From contig NZ_CP047130.1 of NCBI RefSeq assembly GCF_009832865.1, positions 3,162,001 to 3,226,000 of the forward strand: DNA of 64,000 nucleotides, read 5' to 3'. The notes under the pieces are model-generated. The model had not been told where the DNA came from, searched no databases, and saw nothing but the letters and a program-made list of their open reading frames with translations. Every line of letters begins with the position of its first letter. Positions within the stretch are counted from its first letter, which is position 1. Below, piece after piece: positions 1 through 11,422 of the stretch. The stretch is from Colwellia sp. 20A7. GTDB taxonomy: Bacteria; Pseudomonadota; Gammaproteobacteria; Enterobacterales; Alteromonadaceae. Both the position numbers and the translations under genes were made by a program.

Positions 1-360
1 ACTTATTCTGTATCAATCCCTTTAGGCGCAACCATCAATATGGCAGGTGCAGCCATAACTATTACAGTATTAACCTTAGCTGCAGCTAATAGCTTAAATA
101 TTGATGTAGATTTTGGCACGGCTATCTTATTATCAATAGTGGCTTCTATTTCAGCCTGCGGTGCATCAGGTGTTGCTGGTGGCTCATTATTACTAATACC
201 ATTAGCCTGTAATTTATTTGGTATTAATAATGACATTGCTATGCAAGTTGTTGCGATTGGCTTTATTATTGGTGTTATTCAAGATTCAGCTGAAACAGCG
301 CTTAATAGCTCTACTGATGTGGTATTTTCTGCGGCCGCTTCTCACAACATCACAAAATAG
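1..360 (+). CDS. sstT: Serine/threonine:Na+ symporter SstT (3' part, cut by window edge)
   Basis: This is the C-terminal 119 residues of a sodium-dependent transporter of the dicarboxylate/amino-acid:cation symporter family; the 5' end lies outside the window. The frame is open from base 1, and the segment [12 protein letters not shown] matches the conserved re-entrant loop and transmembrane helix 7 motif of this family. Long hydrophobic stretches and a Gly/Ala/Ser-rich second hairpin loop follow. The pattern [20 protein letters not shown] and the ending with [13 protein letters not shown] are typical of SstT rather than of the GltP branch (compare the gene at 43080). It converges on tilS. 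Confidence 0.85.
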   Translation, partial: TYSVSIPLGATINMAGAAITITVLTLAAANSLNIDVDFGTAILLSIVASISACGASGVAGGSLLLIPLACNLFGINNDIAMQVVAIGFIIGVIQDSAETALNSSTDVVFSAAASHNITK

Positions 361-417
361 AGTCTGTGTTTTTATACTGGGATTCTGACGGTATAAGAAT
401 TATCTAACGGAGTTACT

Positions 418-458
418 GTAGTATGTTTAAATTGTCTTTGAACATACTTCTGGTTTTT
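418..458 (+). terminator. Hairpin with T-rich tail between sstT and tilS
   Basis: AGTATGTT (420-427) pairs with AACATACT (441-448) and is followed by TTCTGGTTTTT. It sits 60 bp after the sstT stop, between convergent genes, and looks like a Rho-independent terminator for sstT. The stem is only 8 bp and AT-rich, so its strength is uncertain. Confidence 0.5.
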
Positions 459-471
459 AATGATGTCTAAC

Positions 472-1860
472 TTAACTAATCCAAGCAATTGTTAAGTTAG
501 ACTTGTCTTCTTGAAACTCAGTATCATTTGGTGTTAATGCCTTAGGAACATAGTTCTGACAAACAAAATAACCAATCGCGACAACTAATACATCATCATA
601 ATATAAAAAAGGGATCCTTTTCCGTTGCCAAACTGGAATATCTAACTCTTGAAGTATTTTTTTTACACTGCGCGAATGGTTTCTATAATCAGGTAAGCAA
701 TTAGGATTATTATGGTTAAAGCGAACTGTCACTTTTTGTCCATTTTTTGGCATAATAATTCGTTGTGATCCTTGAGTAGCATCTTCAAAAGTTGTTTTAA
801 AAAAATGTAATTTACCTAAATTATCGGGTAGGAAAACTTCTGTTTTAGAATCGTTAAAAACTATATCAGTATGCCAATCGCTAATATCCGTAAAATCAGC
901 GGTTAAATATAAAATTCCTTTATAACGACGAATCACATTATCCCCAACTTTCACTACAGGGTTTTTATCTGTTTCTGCATTAAGCTGTTGATATAACTGA
1001 GCTAGCTGTTCAGTACTTGGCATTAAACATTTATTTTGAGCTAAAAAATAACGAATTAAGTTATTAAAGCGTTTTTGAGATAATAGCGTTAACGACGCAA
1101 CAATTAAGCTTTTACTATCATTTAGAGAAACGCTAAGATCATCCGCCGCTAATTCATCAAGTAATAATTGCCCTTCTCGACAATGCTCACTACTTCGGTT
1201 AATGGTACTCGTAATACTAGGCCAACGCTTCGTTAAAAGTGGCATAATATCATTGCGAATAAAATTTCGATCAAAACGAGTATCTGCATTTGACTCGTCT
1301 TCAACCCAGATTAAATCATTAATATTCGCATAATCGACAATGTCGGCTCGAGATATTGATAACAATGGGCGTAATAATAAATCTTTCCCCTGTTTACTCT
1401 CCCTGCCCATAGCAGATAATCCTTTTAAACCAGAGCCACGTTTAAGGGCAAGTAAAAAGGTTTCTGCTTGATCGTCACTATGGTGACCGGTAATGATCAA
1501 TGAAGGTACTTGATAAATGGAACGTAAAGCTTGATACCTTGCATCACGCGCTAAAGATTCTAACGATTTTTGTGCTTGTGACTGCACATTAACCTGACAT
1601 ATTTTTAATGGTAAATTAAGTGATAAACACGATTGTTCAGCAAAAGCTTGCCAAGATAATGCATTGTCGCTTAAACCATGGTTAACATGACATACCATTA
1701 CGGGATTAGAGATAGATTGTGCTGAAGATGATGTTTTTGTTAACGATGCTATTGCATGTAATAAAACTTGCGAGTCAACGCCACCACTGTAAGCAATTAC
1801 CAATGGCATTTCTGGGTGTTTACTGATGGTATTTAACAGTGCGGACTCTATCGGATGCAT
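472..1860 (-). CDS. tilS: tRNA(Ile)-lysidine synthetase TilS
   Basis: TilS ligates lysine to C34 of the CAU-anticodon isoleucine tRNA, turning it into lysidine so that it reads AUA. The cytosolic enzyme is essential in most bacteria. The N-terminal PP-loop signature SGGVDS is at residues 25-30, followed by the HVNHGLS and TGHHSDDQAETFLL stretches that line the ATP and tRNA pocket. The C-terminal part carries the TilS-specific substrate-binding domain with KKILQELDIPVWQRKRIPFL. The 462-residue length fits the long proteobacterial form. It is the last gene of the minus-strand cluster, 182 bp after accA, as in other gammaproteobacteria. Confidence 0.95.
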   Translation of the reverse strand: MHPIESALLNTISKHPEMPLVIAYSGGVDSQVLLHAIASLTKTSSSAQSISNPVMVCHVNHGLSDNALSWQAFAEQSCLSLNLPLKICQVNVQSQAQKSLESLARDARYQALRSIYQVPSLIITGHHSDDQAETFLLALKRGSGLKGLSAMGRESKQGKDLLLRPLLSISRADIVDYANINDLIWVEDESNADTRFDRNFIRNDIMPLLTKRWPSITSTINRSSEHCREGQLLLDELAADDLSVSLNDSKSLIVASLTLLSQKRFNNLIRYFLAQNKCLMPSTEQLAQLYQQLNAETDKNPVVKVGDNVIRRYKGILYLTADFTDISDWHTDIVFNDSKTEVFLPDNLGKLHFFKTTFEDATQGSQRIIMPKNGQKVTVRFNHNNPNCLPDYRNHSRSVKKILQELDIPVWQRKRIPFLYYDDVLVVAIGYFVCQNYVPKALTPNDTEFQEDKSNLTIAWIS

Positions 1861-1982
1861 AGTTAATCTAAACTTGTCTTAATAAAGATGTTTTAAACTC
1901 ATTAAACATTATAAAACCAAATAGAGGCTCGCTAAAATCACAAATTAATAGAGGGATAAATAGTGACAAAAGCATAGCTGTA

Positions 1983-2015
1983 GATGACGTGTTTCAAATA
2001 TATAAACATGTCATC
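1983..2015. other. Strong hairpin in the accA-tilS spacer
   Basis: GATGACGTGTTT (1983-1994) faces AAACATGTCATC (2004-2015), a 12-bp stem with a single G.U or A.C position and a 9-nt loop. It lies 28 bp beyond the accA stop. No T-run follows on the minus strand, so it is not a standard terminator. It could stabilise the accA 3' end or act in a Rho-type stop. Confidence 0.4.
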
Positions 2016-2042
2016 CACAACTTATTTTATTAACAATAAATG

Positions 2043-2999
2043 TTAGCAGTAACCAAATGACATTAACTTGTCATATCGACTTTCAACTAGCTGATCTTTA
2101 TCTAACAGATCTAATTCAGCTAGGTTGCTTTTCAATGATTCTTTTAGCATTGCTGCCATATAATCCATGTCGCGATGCGCGCCACCTAATGGCTCTTCCA
2201 CGATATTATCAATTAATCCTAATTCTTTAATACGTTGGGCGGTAATACCCATAGCTTCTGCTGCTGTTGATGCTTTAGCTGCAGTTTTCCAAAGAATAGA
2301 TGCACAACCTTCTGGTGAAATTACAGCATAAGTCGAATATTGCAACATATTAACTCTATCACCAACACCAATAGCTAACGCGCCACCAGAGCCACCTTCA
2401 CCGATAACAGTACAAATAATTGGAACAGATAAACGCGCCATTACTTTTAAGTTAGTCGCAATTGCTTCACTTTGACCGCGCTCTTCTGCACCAATGCCAG
2501 GATAAGCACCGGGAGTATCAATAAAAGTAATAATTGGCATATTGAAACGTTCTGCCATTTTCATTAAACGTAATGCTTTTCTATATCCTTCAGGACGAGG
2601 CATACCAAAGTTACGCTTAACTTTTTCGGTTGTTGAACGACCTTTTTGATGACCAATAATCATCACAGCTCTGCCATCTAAACGCGCAGTACCACCAACA
2701 ATGGCACTATCATCAGCATAAGCTCTATCGCCAGCTAATTCATCAAACTCAGTAAATACACGTGGTAAATAGTCTAACGTATAAGGACGTTGTGGATGAC
2801 GAGCAACTCGTGCCGTTTGCCAAGGGTCTAAGTTGGCAAAAATCTTTTTGGTTTGTTCTCTATTCTTTTCGCGCAACTGGGAAATTTGATCTTCTAAATC
2901 AAGATCTAGCTCTTGGCCTGAATTAACGAGCTGAAGCTCTTCTATTTTTGCATCAAGTTCAGCAATAGGTTGTTCGAAATCTAAAAAATTTAATGACAT
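2043..2999 (-). CDS. accA: Acetyl-CoA carboxylase carboxyltransferase subunit alpha
   Basis: AccA and AccD form the carboxyltransferase that moves CO2 from carboxybiotin on AccB to acetyl-CoA, making malonyl-CoA for fatty-acid synthesis. The 318-residue length is the family norm. Visible hallmarks are the N-terminal [18 protein letters not shown] helix, the [11 protein letters not shown] loop, the crotonase-type oxyanion loop [19 protein letters not shown] and the [11 protein letters not shown] stretch. It follows dnaE on the same strand, as in E. coli. The 134-bp gap to dnaE leaves room for its own promoter, but I cannot place one. Confidence 0.97.
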   Translation of the reverse strand: MSLNFLDFEQPIAELDAKIEELQLVNSGQELDLDLEDQISQLREKNREQTKKIFANLDPWQTARVARHPQRPYTLDYLPRVFTEFDELAGDRAYADDSAIVGGTARLDGRAVMIIGHQKGRSTTEKVKRNFGMPRPEGYRKALRLMKMAERFNMPIITFIDTPGAYPGIGAEERGQSEAIATNLKVMARLSVPIICTVIGEGGSGGALAIGVGDRVNMLQYSTYAVISPEGCASILWKTAAKASTAAEAMGITAQRIKELGLIDNIVEEPLGGAHRDMDYMAAMLKESLKSNLAELDLLDKDQLVESRYDKLMSFGYC

Positions 3000-3133
3000 A
3001 TGCTATTTTGCACCTAAAAAATGGTCTTAATTTTCTTTCATTACCGATTTTATCATCGATAACACTTAATTATTAATTTTAACGGATAGCGTTAAAAGCT
3101 TAGCTCTGAAATATATATTATAAAACTATTTAG

Positions 3134-6100
3134 CTATTTAAACTGTAAGATGACATTTTCTTCACCTAATAGTTCTTTTAAATCATATAATAACATATCT
3201 GCTGGCGATACCCGCCATTGTACTCCAAGTTCTAACATGCCGCGAGCTTCTTCTCTTTGATAATACACCCTCACAGGGCAAGTACCTTCTTTATGTGGCG
3301 TTAAAACTTGTGTAAATTGTTCGATAAAACAATCACCTAATTTACCTTTATTCACTTGAATATCTAAAGAGGTGACATAGTTTTCTCTAGCATTAGCTAC
3401 CGTCATAATATCTCTGGCGGTCATTGTATTACCTCCAGAGTAATCATCAAAGCTGACCTGTCCACTACACACTAAAATTGCATCAATTTCGAGCAATTCT
3501 GCAAATCTATCATAATCATCTGGAAATAATCTTATATCCATACGTGCACTTTTATCATCAAGTGTCACTAACGCCCAGCGACGGCCACGTTTATTAACCA
3601 TTACACGCACGCCAATCACTAAACCTACAGCTACGGCTTGTTTATCGCGACCTGTTGGCTGCATCCCCACTAAGCGACTAGTAGAGTATTTTTTAATTTC
3701 AGCTAAGTAACGATTAATAGGGTGACCTGTTAAATATAAGCCTAATGTTTCTTTTTCACCATTAAGCCAGACTTCTTCAGGCCACTTTTTTACTTCTTTA
3801 AATGATTGTCTTGAATCAGTTTGTTCATCATTTATCAAACCAAAAAGATCATTTTGTCCTAATAACTCTGCTTTAGCATGTTGCTCTGCTGCTTTTATTG
3901 CTTCTGGCAATGTTTCAAATAAAGCAGCTCGATGCGGTAAGTCTTTACCATCAGTTGTTAATTTATAAGTCGGTCCAAGTGCATCCATAGCACCTGATTT
4001 TATTAATTTCTCTAATACACGTTTATTCGTTTTCTTTAAATCTAAACGCGCACAGAAATCAAAAAGATCAATAAAGGGGCCACCTAATTGACGAGCCGCA
4101 ATAATTGCTTCGATAGGCCCTTCACCAACGCCTTTTACCGCGCCAATACCATAGACAATTTGATTATCTTCATTAACAGTAAATTTGTACTGGCCAGCAT
4201 TAACATCTGGCGGTAATAAATCAATATTCATATTGCTACATTCATCAACTAACGTAACAATTTTTTCAGTATTATCCATATCAGCGGACATAACCGCTGC
4301 CATAAATGGCGCAGGAAAATGAGTTTTCATCCAGAGCGTTTGATAAGACACCAACGCATAGGCAGCAGAATGTGATTTGTTAAAACCATAACCCGCAAAT
4401 TTTTCAACTAAATCGAAGATTTTAATGGCAAGTTCACCATCAATACCCCGATCAAGTGCACCTTGCTCAAAACCTGCACGCTGCTTGGCCATTTCTTCAG
4501 GCTTTTTCTTACCCATAGCACGACGAAGCATATCTGCTCCACCTAGCGAATAACCTGCCAGTACTTGCGCAATTTGCATTACTTGTTCTTGGTATAAGAT
4601 AATACCGTAGGTTGGCTCTAATACAGGTTTTAAATCTTCATGCTGCCAAGTTGCATCAGGATAACTAACTTCTTCACGACCATGTTTACGCTCGATAAAG
4701 TTATCAACCATGCCTGATTGCAATGGCCCTGGGCGAAATAACGCCACCAAAGCGATAATATCTTCAAAACAATCTGGCTTTAATTTATCAATTAACGACT
4801 TCATGCCGCTAGATTCTAATTGGAAAACTGCCGTTGTTTTAGATTGTAGTAATAAGTTAAAGCTCGCTTTATCTTCAAGATCGATAGTGGTGATGTCAAT
4901 AGGCGCTTTACCGGCTTTTAGCAATTGTGCATCAGCCATTTCAATTGCCCACTGCAAAATGGTTAAGGTTCTTAATCCTAAGAAATCAAACTTAACTAAA
5001 CCAGCATCTTCAACATCATTTTTATCAAACTGTGTGACTGGGTTTTTACCTTCATCATCACAATATAATGGTGCAAAGTCAGTGATAGTGGTGGGAGAGA
5101 TAACAACACCACCAGCATGTTTACCCGCATTACGTGTGGTACCTTCAAGAATACGACACATATCAATGAGATCTTTTACGTCTGGATCTTGCGCGTAAAT
5201 TTCAGGTAGTTTTGGCTCTTCTTCAAATGCTTTAGCTAAGGTCATGCCCGGTGTAGGAGGGATAAGTTTTGAAATTCTATCAACAAACCCGTAGGGATGA
5301 CCAAGTACACGGCCCACATCACGAATTACCGCTTTCGCCGCCATAGTACCAAAAGTGATGATCTGAGAAACTGCATCACGTCCATAAAGTTCCGCAACGT
5401 GATCAATAACTTCATCACGTCGATCCATACAAAAATCGATATCGAAATCGGGCATGGAAACACGTTCAGGGTTTAGAAAGCGTTCAAAGAGTAAATCGTA
5501 TTCTAATGGGTCTAAATCGGTGATATCAAGGGCATAAGCTATCAGTGAACCGGCACCTGAACCACGACCGGGACCAACAGGAATATTATTATCTTTACTC
5601 CATTGAATAAATTCCATAACGATAAGGAAGTAACCGGGAAAACCCATGTTATTAACAACTTCAAGCTCAATTGCTAAACGTTCATCGTAAGGTTTTCTTA
5701 TTTCACTAAAGTTATCAGCACTCGTATCAAATAATTTATTAAGGCGTTTTTCTAAACCTTCTTCAGAAACCTTGATAAAATAATCATTAATTTCCAATCC
5801 ATCCGTAGGGAAGTCAGGTAATACATATTCACCTAAGGTGACTGTTACATTACAACGTTTGGCTATTTCTACAGTGTTAGCTAACGCTTCTGGAATATCA
5901 CTAAATAACTCACACATTTCTTCTTCTGAGCGTAAGTATTGTTGTTCGCTATAACGTTTAGGGCGTCGTTTATCATCTAATGTATAACCATCATGGATGG
6001 CAACACGGATTTCATGCGCATCAAAATCGTCAGGAGAAAGGAACATCACCTCATTGGTTGCAACAACAGGCAGTTCAAAATGTGTAGCTAAGTCAACAAC

Positions 6101-6706
6101 AAGATGTAGGTAGTTTTCTTCATCAACCCTTCCAGTTCGAATCAATTCAAGATAAAAGCAATCATGAAAGTGTTGCTGATAAAAGCTAACCATTTGTTCA
6201 ATAAGCTCATTATTGCCTTTTAATAATGCTTTACCTATATCGCCTTCTCTACCACCAGATAGTAATATTAAGCCTTCTTTATACTCAATTAACCAGTCTT
6301 TATCAATTACAGCTTTATCTTGAACATGGCCACGCATATAGGCTTTAGAGATTAATTCAGTTAGGTTTTTATAACCAACATTATTTGTGGCAAGTACAAC
6401 AATACGAAAAAGCTCGCTGCCTAATTCTTCGCTTTTCACCCAAAAGTCACAACCTATTATAGGTTTTAGACCAGCGCCGTGAGCTGCGTGATAATACTTT
6501 ACCAAGCCACAAAGGTTTGTTTGATCGGTTAAGGCTATTGCCGGCATATTTAATGAGGCGGCTTTAGCAACAATGGGCTTAACTTTTTTCAAGCCATCAC
6601 ACATTGAATAATCACTGTGGACGCGCAAATGAATAAACTTAGGATCGTTTATTAATGCTTGGGTTGGCTCAGTTTCTGATATTTCACCGCTCACTGTTTC
6701 ACTCAT
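3134..6706 (-). CDS. dnaE: DNA polymerase III subunit alpha
   Basis: This is the catalytic subunit of the replicative polymerase. An N-terminal PHP domain begins with [14 protein letters not shown] near residue 26. The palm carries [18 protein letters not shown] with the catalytic aspartates, and [16 protein letters not shown] precedes it. The [16 protein letters not shown] helix and a C-terminal OB-fold follow. The 1190 residues are close to the roughly 1160 of E. coli, and the frame is intact. Its start lies inside the 3' end of rnhB (8-bp overlap), which implies translational coupling. A first Met with several acidic residues precedes the conserved PHP start. Confidence 0.97.
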   Translation of the reverse strand: MSETVSGEISETEPTQALINDPKFIHLRVHSDYSMCDGLKKVKPIVAKAASLNMPAIALTDQTNLCGLVKYYHAAHGAGLKPIIGCDFWVKSEELGSELFRIVVLATNNVGYKNLTELISKAYMRGHVQDKAVIDKDWLIEYKEGLILLSGGREGDIGKALLKGNNELIEQMVSFYQQHFHDCFYLELIRTGRVDEENYLHLVVDLATHFELPVVATNEVMFLSPDDFDAHEIRVAIHDGYTLDDKRRPKRYSEQQYLRSEEEMCELFSDIPEALANTVEIAKRCNVTVTLGEYVLPDFPTDGLEINDYFIKVSEEGLEKRLNKLFDTSADNFSEIRKPYDERLAIELEVVNNMGFPGYFLIVMEFIQWSKDNNIPVGPGRGSGAGSLIAYALDITDLDPLEYDLLFERFLNPERVSMPDFDIDFCMDRRDEVIDHVAELYGRDAVSQIITFGTMAAKAVIRDVGRVLGHPYGFVDRISKLIPPTPGMTLAKAFEEEPKLPEIYAQDPDVKDLIDMCRILEGTTRNAGKHAGGVVISPTTITDFAPLYCDDEGKNPVTQFDKNDVEDAGLVKFDFLGLRTLTILQWAIEMADAQLLKAGKAPIDITTIDLEDKASFNLLLQSKTTAVFQLESSGMKSLIDKLKPDCFEDIIALVALFRPGPLQSGMVDNFIERKHGREEVSYPDATWQHEDLKPVLEPTYGIILYQEQVMQIAQVLAGYSLGGADMLRRAMGKKKPEEMAKQRAGFEQGALDRGIDGELAIKIFDLVEKFAGYGFNKSHSAAYALVSYQTLWMKTHFPAPFMAAVMSADMDNTEKIVTLVDECSNMNIDLLPPDVNAGQYKFTVNEDNQIVYGIGAVKGVGEGPIEAIIAARQLGGPFIDLFDFCARLDLKKTNKRVLEKLIKSGAMDALGPTYKLTTDGKDLPHRAALFETLPEAIKAAEQHAKAELLGQNDLFGLINDEQTDSRQSFKEVKKWPEEVWLNGEKETLGLYLTGHPINRYLAEIKKYSTSRLVGMQPTGRDKQAVAVGLVIGVRVMVNKRGRRWALVTLDDKSARMDIRLFPDDYDRFAELLEIDAILVCSGQVSFDDYSGGNTMTARDIMTVANARENYVTSLDIQVNKGKLGDCFIEQFTQVLTPHKEGTCPVRVYYQREEARGMLELGVQWRVSPADMLLYDLKELLGEENVILQFK

Positions 6707-7331
6707 TTATAAGGCCTAATACTCTAGCAACAGGCTTAAAGCTTTGGCGATAACAATCCAAGACTCCAAGTTCAATTATTTTTTCTAAATGCGCTTTAGT
6801 AGGATAACCTTTATGTTTAGCAAAACCGTATTCAGGGTGTAGTTTATCAAGGGCAATCATTTCATTATCACGGGCAACCTTGGCAAGTATTGATGCCGCG
6901 CTTATTTCGCTAACACGCGCATCTCCTTTTACTACGGCTAGACTAGCAATAGGGCCTTGATCGGTATTAAAGGTTGGTGTGCGATTACCATCAACCAAAA
7001 CATAGTCGGGGGTAACAGATAAACCTTGAACAGCTCGTTGCATAGCAAGCATCGTGGCATGTAAAATATTTAATGTATCAATTTCTTCTGGACTAGCTCG
7101 TCCGATAGACCATGCGATAGCTTTTTCTTTAATTTCTTCACTTAATAAAGCGCGTTTTTTTTCAGTAAGCTTTTTTGAGTCCTTAAGTCCTACAATAGCG
7201 TTATCAGGATCTAAAATTACTGCAGCAGTAACGACATCGCCAACTAATGGGCCGCGCCCCACTTCATCTACGCCAGCAATACAATAAGCAACGGGATATT
7301 CAAAATCAGGAAAAATTATTTTTGGAGCCAT
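6699..7331 (-). CDS. rnhB: Ribonuclease HII
   Basis: RNase HII cuts the RNA strand of RNA-DNA hybrids and starts removal of single ribonucleotides from DNA. The [10 protein letters not shown] motif at residues 22-31 supplies the first acidic pair. The further active-site Asp lies in the [11 protein letters not shown] segment, and [21 protein letters not shown] is the family's conserved helix. At 210 residues it is of normal size. The gene lies between lpxB (8-bp gap) and dnaE (8-bp overlap), the standard gammaproteobacterial arrangement, so the three are almost certainly cotranscribed. Confidence 0.96.
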   Translation of the reverse strand: MAPKIIFPDFEYPVAYCIAGVDEVGRGPLVGDVVTAAVILDPDNAIVGLKDSKKLTEKKRALLSEEIKEKAIAWSIGRASPEEIDTLNILHATMLAMQRAVQGLSVTPDYVLVDGNRTPTFNTDQGPIASLAVVKGDARVSEISAASILAKVARDNEMIALDKLHPEYGFAKHKGYPTKAHLEKIIELGVLDCYRQSFKPVARVLGLINE

Positions 7332-7339
7332 GGGAATGA

Positions 7340-8524
7340 TTACTTATTTAAAAGAGGTGTATTTGAAGTATTAAGCAAGTCAATGACAGCATTTGCTGCC
7401 TGCTTGCTTGCGTCACATTTTAACTGTTGGTGAATAAGTTTAAAGGTATCGTTTAATTGAGATTGATCCTGATACAAGCGCTCTTTGATCAACGGAATAA
7501 TTTTTTCTGGGCACACTTCCTCTTGCAATAACTCAGGTACCAATGTTTGATTGGCTAATAAATTAGGCAAAGAGAACCATTGTAGTTTTACTAACCACTT
7601 AGCTAACAGATGCGTAATCATATTAAACTTATAGCAAATAACCATAGGCCTTTTGATTAAAGCGGCTTCTAAAGTTACAGTGCCTGAAGCGGTTAATAAA
7701 CAATCACTTGCCGCCATTACCGTTTGAGTATTATCAATAACAAGTTGTACCTTTAAATTAGGTGCTAATTCCGATTTCAACGTATTAAATTGTTGTGCTC
7801 TTTTCTCACTAACCATTGGAGCAATAAAGAGTAAATTTTCATCTTCTTGCTGTAATTGCATCGCACTTTGAAAAAATGGTGCTAATAAACGAGATAATTC
7901 ACCACCTCTGCTGCCTGGCATTAACGCAAGAATTTTATTTTCAAGGGGAAGATTAAGCATAGCTCTTGCTTGTTTTTTATCACTCTCCATGGGAATATCA
8001 TCAGCTAAAGGATGACCCACAAAAGTACAAGGCACTTGGTGCTTATCGTAAAAAGCTTTTTCAAAAGGTAATAAAGAAAGCACCATATCGGTCGCTTTCG
8101 CTATTTTAAATATTCTTTTTTCACGCCATGCCCAAACAGAAGGGCTAACATAATGAACAGTTTTTATTGCTTGTTCTTTTAAACGTAGCTCTAAACCAAT
8201 ATTAAAGTCTGGCGCATCAATACCAATAAACACATCGGGTTTATTGGCAGTAAAATAATCAACTAATGATTTTCTCACGGCAAATAATCGTCGAATGCGT
8301 CCCAATACTTCAACAATCCCCATGACCGCTAACTCTTCCATGGAAAATAAGCTTTCAAAGCCAAGTTTATCCATTTTAGCGCCACCAATCCCAATAAACT
8401 TAGCATTCGGGTATTGATCTTTTAATGCGGTAATTAAGCCGGCACCGAGTGTGTCACCAGAATGCTCACCAACTACAATGGCGAAAACAGGGGAAGAAGT
8501 ATGAGTGGTTAAAATTGATGACAC
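7340..8524 (-). CDS. lpxB: Lipid-A-disaccharide synthase LpxB
   Basis: LpxB joins UDP-2,3-diacylglucosamine and lipid X to give the lipid A disaccharide at the inner membrane. It is a GT19-family glycosyltransferase. Family marks are [14 protein letters not shown] near the N-terminus, [36 protein letters not shown] and [11 protein letters not shown]. The start is GTG at 8524, with AGGAG seven bases upstream; no ATG gives a better N-terminus. Length is 394 residues. In most relatives lpxB abuts lpxA; here a 420-bp spacer containing an inverted-repeat element separates them. Confidence 0.96.
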   Translation of the reverse strand: MSSILTTHTSSPVFAIVVGEHSGDTLGAGLITALKDQYPNAKFIGIGGAKMDKLGFESLFSMEELAVMGIVEVLGRIRRLFAVRKSLVDYFTANKPDVFIGIDAPDFNIGLELRLKEQAIKTVHYVSPSVWAWREKRIFKIAKATDMVLSLLPFEKAFYDKHQVPCTFVGHPLADDIPMESDKKQARAMLNLPLENKILALMPGSRGGELSRLLAPFFQSAMQLQQEDENLLFIAPMVSEKRAQQFNTLKSELAPNLKVQLVIDNTQTVMAASDCLLTASGTVTLEAALIKRPMVICYKFNMITHLLAKWLVKLQWFSLPNLLANQTLVPELLQEEVCPEKIIPLIKERLYQDQSQLNDTFKLIHQQLKCDASKQAANAVIDLLNTSNTPLLNK

Positions 8525-8944
8525 TGGTTGGCTCCTAGGTTTATTTTTCTAAGTAACCTGAACTTGGTTTAAGGGGTTTTTAATTAGTTGGAAGACTTAA
8601 TCATATGACTTCAATTAATATACTAGCTTGATAGTTTACTTATACCAATCTCACTAACTATGTGATCATTTCTACTTGCTAAAATCACCAACTACATCGT
8701 TATTTATTTAATAATTAGTTGTTCACTTAATTAATGAAACTGGTATTACTTAAATTGAGAAGAAATCAAGTGAGATTTCACCTCAATAACTAACCTATCG
8801 CAAATAAATTTAACAATAAATTCGAACAAGTCAGTTGCTAGTGCAGCATTATTTAATAACGAATTCAGGTTGGTACTTATTATTACTAAGTACCAATCCC
8901 TATGTGCTAAACCTATTAATAATGTAATATTCAATCACAACGTA
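8525..8944. other. Enlarged lpxA-lpxB spacer
   Basis: This 420-bp stretch separates two genes that are normally adjacent or overlapping. It holds an element bounded by imperfect inverted repeats (8641-8747) and a perfect 10-bp hairpin at 8870-8896, in which TTGGTACTTA faces TAAGTACCAA. A 62-codon minus-strand open frame (8746-8934) has no recognisable family and seems to be chance reading of repeat DNA. The lpxB ribosome binding site lies at the left edge. Confidence 0.6.
8641..8747. mobile_element. Candidate MITE-like element (inverted-repeat, non-coding)
   Basis: The left end TATACCAATCTCACTAA (8641-8657) is an imperfect inverted copy of the right end TTAATGAAACTGGTATT (8731-8747). Inside are further facing repeats: GTGA with TCAC, and CAACTA with TAGTTG. 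There is no coding capacity. The TATACCAA terminus is shared with the element at 29882-30150, which suggests related non-autonomous elements. Target-site duplications are not clear by eye. Confidence 0.5.
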
Positions 8945-9715
8945 TTAACGAATAATACCACGAGTAGAATTTTTAATTGATTGAGTAAAAAGTTCCAATT
9001 CTGAAGAAGGACTGCCTAGTTCTGCTATAGCATTTAAAGCATCATCAACCGATTGTTTTTTACGATAAATTTCTTTATAAGATCGCTTAATCGATAAAAT
9101 AGTCTCACTCTTAAAACCTCGACGTTTTAAACCTTCACTGTTTAAACCAAAAGGCTTCGCTGGATGGCCTGATGCCATAACATAAGCGGGTACATCTTTT
9201 AATACAATTGCATTTGCGGCAATAAAACTATGTGCACCAACATGACAAAACTGGTGAACACCTGACATACCGCCAAGAATAACATGATCACCTATATGAA
9301 CATGACCAGCAATAGAAGCATTATTAGCCATTATACAATGATTACCTACCATGCAGTCATGTGCGACATGGGTATAAGCCATGAATAAATTATTACTGCC
9401 AATTTGAGTTAAGCTATTGTCTTGAGGAGTACCACGATGAATAGTACAACATTCTCTGAAAATATTATTATCGCCAATAATTAATTCTGTTGGCTCGCCA
9501 GCATATTTTAAATCTTGGCAATCTTCACCTATACTCGCAAACTGAAAGATGCGATTGCCTTGACCTATTTTAGTTGGTCCATTAATAACTACATGAGAGC
9601 TAATATGACAATTATCACCAATAATGACATTGCTTGCTATATGAGTCCAAGGACCAATAGTAACATTTTTTCCGATAATTGCGCCTGGCTCAATTATCGC
9701 TTGTGGATGAATCAT
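8945..9715 (-). CDS. lpxA: UDP-N-acetylglucosamine O-acyltransferase LpxA
   Basis: LpxA transfers a 3-hydroxyacyl chain from ACP to the 3-OH of UDP-GlcNAc, the first step of lipid A synthesis. The N-terminal two thirds is a left-handed beta helix made of hexapeptide repeats (IIGKNVTIGP, VIIGDN and so on). The catalytic His is H119 in THVAHDCMVG. HRGTPQDNSLTQIG and GMSGVHQFCHVG are also conserved. The C-terminal helical domain contains LKRRGFKSETI. Length is 256 residues, normal for the family. It follows fabZ on the same strand, with 72 bp between. Confidence 0.97.
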   Translation of the reverse strand: MIHPQAIIEPGAIIGKNVTIGPWTHIASNVIIGDNCHISSHVVINGPTKIGQGNRIFQFASIGEDCQDLKYAGEPTELIIGDNNIFRECCTIHRGTPQDNSLTQIGSNNLFMAYTHVAHDCMVGNHCIMANNASIAGHVHIGDHVILGGMSGVHQFCHVGAHSFIAANAIVLKDVPAYVMASGHPAKPFGLNSEGLKRRGFKSETILSIKRSYKEIYRKKQSVDDALNAIAELGSPSSELELFTQSIKNSTRGIIR

Positions 9716-9787
9716 AATATCTCTGTTATCTATTTCAATTAAAATATAGTGTTTTAAATATAAAACTTAGTAATAGTTATATGGCGT

Positions 9788-10291
9788 TTAAAGTTTTCTT
9801 TTAGCGCACATAAGATCAGCAGAACAAACGACTTTACCGTCAACTTTCGCTTCACCATAAAACTTCCACATGCCACGTCGTTCTTTAATAAATTCGACAT
9901 GAAGATGCATAGTGTCACCAGGTAAAACAGGTTGTTTAAAACGTGCTTTGTCAATGGATGCAAAAAGATACATTTCATTCTCTTCACGCCCTTCACTGCT
10001 TTTAAAGCCCAGTATACCGGTTGCTTGTGCAAGTGCTTCCAAAATTAACACACCAGGGAAAATGGCGGCATCTGGAAAATGTCCGGTAAAAACAGGCTCA
10101 TTAATAGTTACATTCTTTATAGCATGTAAACTTTTAAGAGGTTCATGATCAAGAACTTTGTCAACAAGTAACATAGGGTAACGATGAGGAATTAGTTCTT
10201 TAATTTCATTCAGTGATATTGGTTTTGCTATTCTATTTAAATCAAGAGTGTCCAATTGATTTTTTCCTTTCATTGGCTTGTGCTGATTCAT
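9788..10291 (-). CDS. fabZ: 3-hydroxyacyl-[ACP] dehydratase FabZ
   Basis: FabZ dehydrates 3-hydroxyacyl-ACP to trans-2-enoyl-ACP in fatty-acid elongation. It is a hot-dog fold enzyme with the catalytic pair H71 ([11 protein letters not shown]) and E85 ([11 protein letters not shown]). [13 protein letters not shown] is the conserved N-terminal strand. The protein as called has about 15 more residues than E. coli FabZ at the N-terminus. A second Met at residue 7 is possible, so the exact start is unsure. It lies between lpxD and lpxA and competes with LpxA for 3-hydroxyacyl-ACP. Confidence 0.95.
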   Translation of the reverse strand: MNQHKPMKGKNQLDTLDLNRIAKPISLNEIKELIPHRYPMLLVDKVLDHEPLKSLHAIKNVTINEPVFTGHFPDAAIFPGVLILEALAQATGILGFKSSEGREENEMYLFASIDKARFKQPVLPGDTMHLHVEFIKERRGMWKFYGEAKVDGKVVCSADLMCAKRKL

Positions 10292-10375
10292 TATATAAGA
10301 TCAACGCACAAGTTTACATTAGATAATGTTGCCTTTGCAGCTATTATTATTTCTTATATTGTTCAGTTGGTAATT

Positions 10376-11419
10376 TTATTTGGTTTCGAGTAGTTTTTCT
10401 AACGCTTTGACACGTTGAGTTAAACTATCTAACCGTTTAACTCGTGCGTTCGTTTTATGCCACTCGTGATTTGGTGATACAGGCATACCAGAAGAATACA
10501 CACCGGGTTTTTGGATAGCTTTAGTTACCATTGACATACCAGTAAAAACACAGTTATCTGTAATATTAATATGACCGTTAATACCAACAAGCCCTGCTAT
10601 AGTGCAATTTTTTCCAATTACCGTGCTACCCGCAATAACACTACAAGCAGCCATTGCTGTATTCTCACCAATAACAACGTTATGAGCAATTTGAATTTGG
10701 TTATCGAGAATAACACCATCTTTAATCACAGTGTCTTCAAGTGCTCCACGGTCTATTGTGGTACTAGCACCTATTTCAACCTTGTTACCAATAATAACTC
10801 GGCCTAATTGAGGGATTTTATGCCATTTATATTTTGCATTAACAGGAGCATAACCAAACCCATCAGAGCCAATAACCGTATTTGCCTGAATTAAGCAATC
10901 TTCACCAATAATAACATTATGATAAATACTAGTATTTGCCCAAAGACGTGTTCCTTTACCTATTGAGCTATTCTTACCAACAAAACAACCGGCACCAATA
11001 CTTACATTATCATTCAAATAAACATCTGATTCGATAACAGCATTAGCACCAATGCTGACATTTTCACCTAGGTGGGCACTCTCATCGATTACTGCACTAG
11101 CATGAATACCATCGGCTACCTTTGGTGTAGTATCAAGTAAATTAGCTAGCAATGCATACCCCATATAAGGATTATCCATAACTAAAGCATTTACAGGACA
11201 TTGCGCTAACATATCAGGAGAAATGATAACGGCACTAGCCTTTGTATTATTAAGCTGCGTTATATATTTTTTATTTGCTAGAAAAGCGACTTGCCCTATT
11301 TTAGCATTAGCCAGTGTTGCCAAACTTTGTATGACGCTATCTGCTGAAAATTTTCCTTCATCAGAAATCACTAGCTTAGCTTGAATATGTTTCGCTATTT
11401 CATCAAGAGTGTAAGCCAT
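10376..11419 (-). CDS. lpxD: UDP-3-O-(3-hydroxyacyl)glucosamine N-acyltransferase LpxD
   Basis: LpxD adds the second hydroxyacyl chain, at the amino group, in the third step of lipid A synthesis. Residues 1-100 form the uridine-binding domain. Residues 105-300 are hexapeptide repeats of a left-handed beta helix, with the catalytic His at H246 in [11 protein letters not shown] and the GSDGFGYAP loop. A C-terminal helix with [18 protein letters not shown] looks like the trimer-forming coil. The 347 residues are slightly longer than in E. coli (341). It sits 3 bp after skp and is surely cotranscribed with it. Confidence 0.97.
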   Translation of the reverse strand: MAYTLDEIAKHIQAKLVISDEGKFSADSVIQSLATLANAKIGQVAFLANKKYITQLNNTKASAVIISPDMLAQCPVNALVMDNPYMGYALLANLLDTTPKVADGIHASAVIDESAHLGENVSIGANAVIESDVYLNDNVSIGAGCFVGKNSSIGKGTRLWANTSIYHNVIIGEDCLIQANTVIGSDGFGYAPVNAKYKWHKIPQLGRVIIGNKVEIGASTTIDRGALEDTVIKDGVILDNQIQIAHNVVIGENTAMAACSVIAGSTVIGKNCTIAGLVGINGHINITDNCVFTGMSMVTKAIQKPGVYSSGMPVSPNHEWHKTNARVKRLDSLTQRVKALEKLLETK

Positions 11420-11422
11420 CTC

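Noticed and set aside
3077..3097. Terminator between dnaE and accA (TTTTAACG facing CGTTAAAA)
   Set aside because: The stem is short and AT-rich with no T-run on the minus strand, so I do not call it a terminator.
4710..5198. 162-codon plus-strand frame inside dnaE
   Set aside because: Antisense shadow of a conserved coding region; composition follows the dnaE codon pattern.
8746..8934. 62-codon minus-strand open frame in the lpxA-lpxB gap
   Set aside because: No family resemblance and no clear ribosome site; it overlaps repeat DNA and a perfect hairpin, so I treat it as chance.
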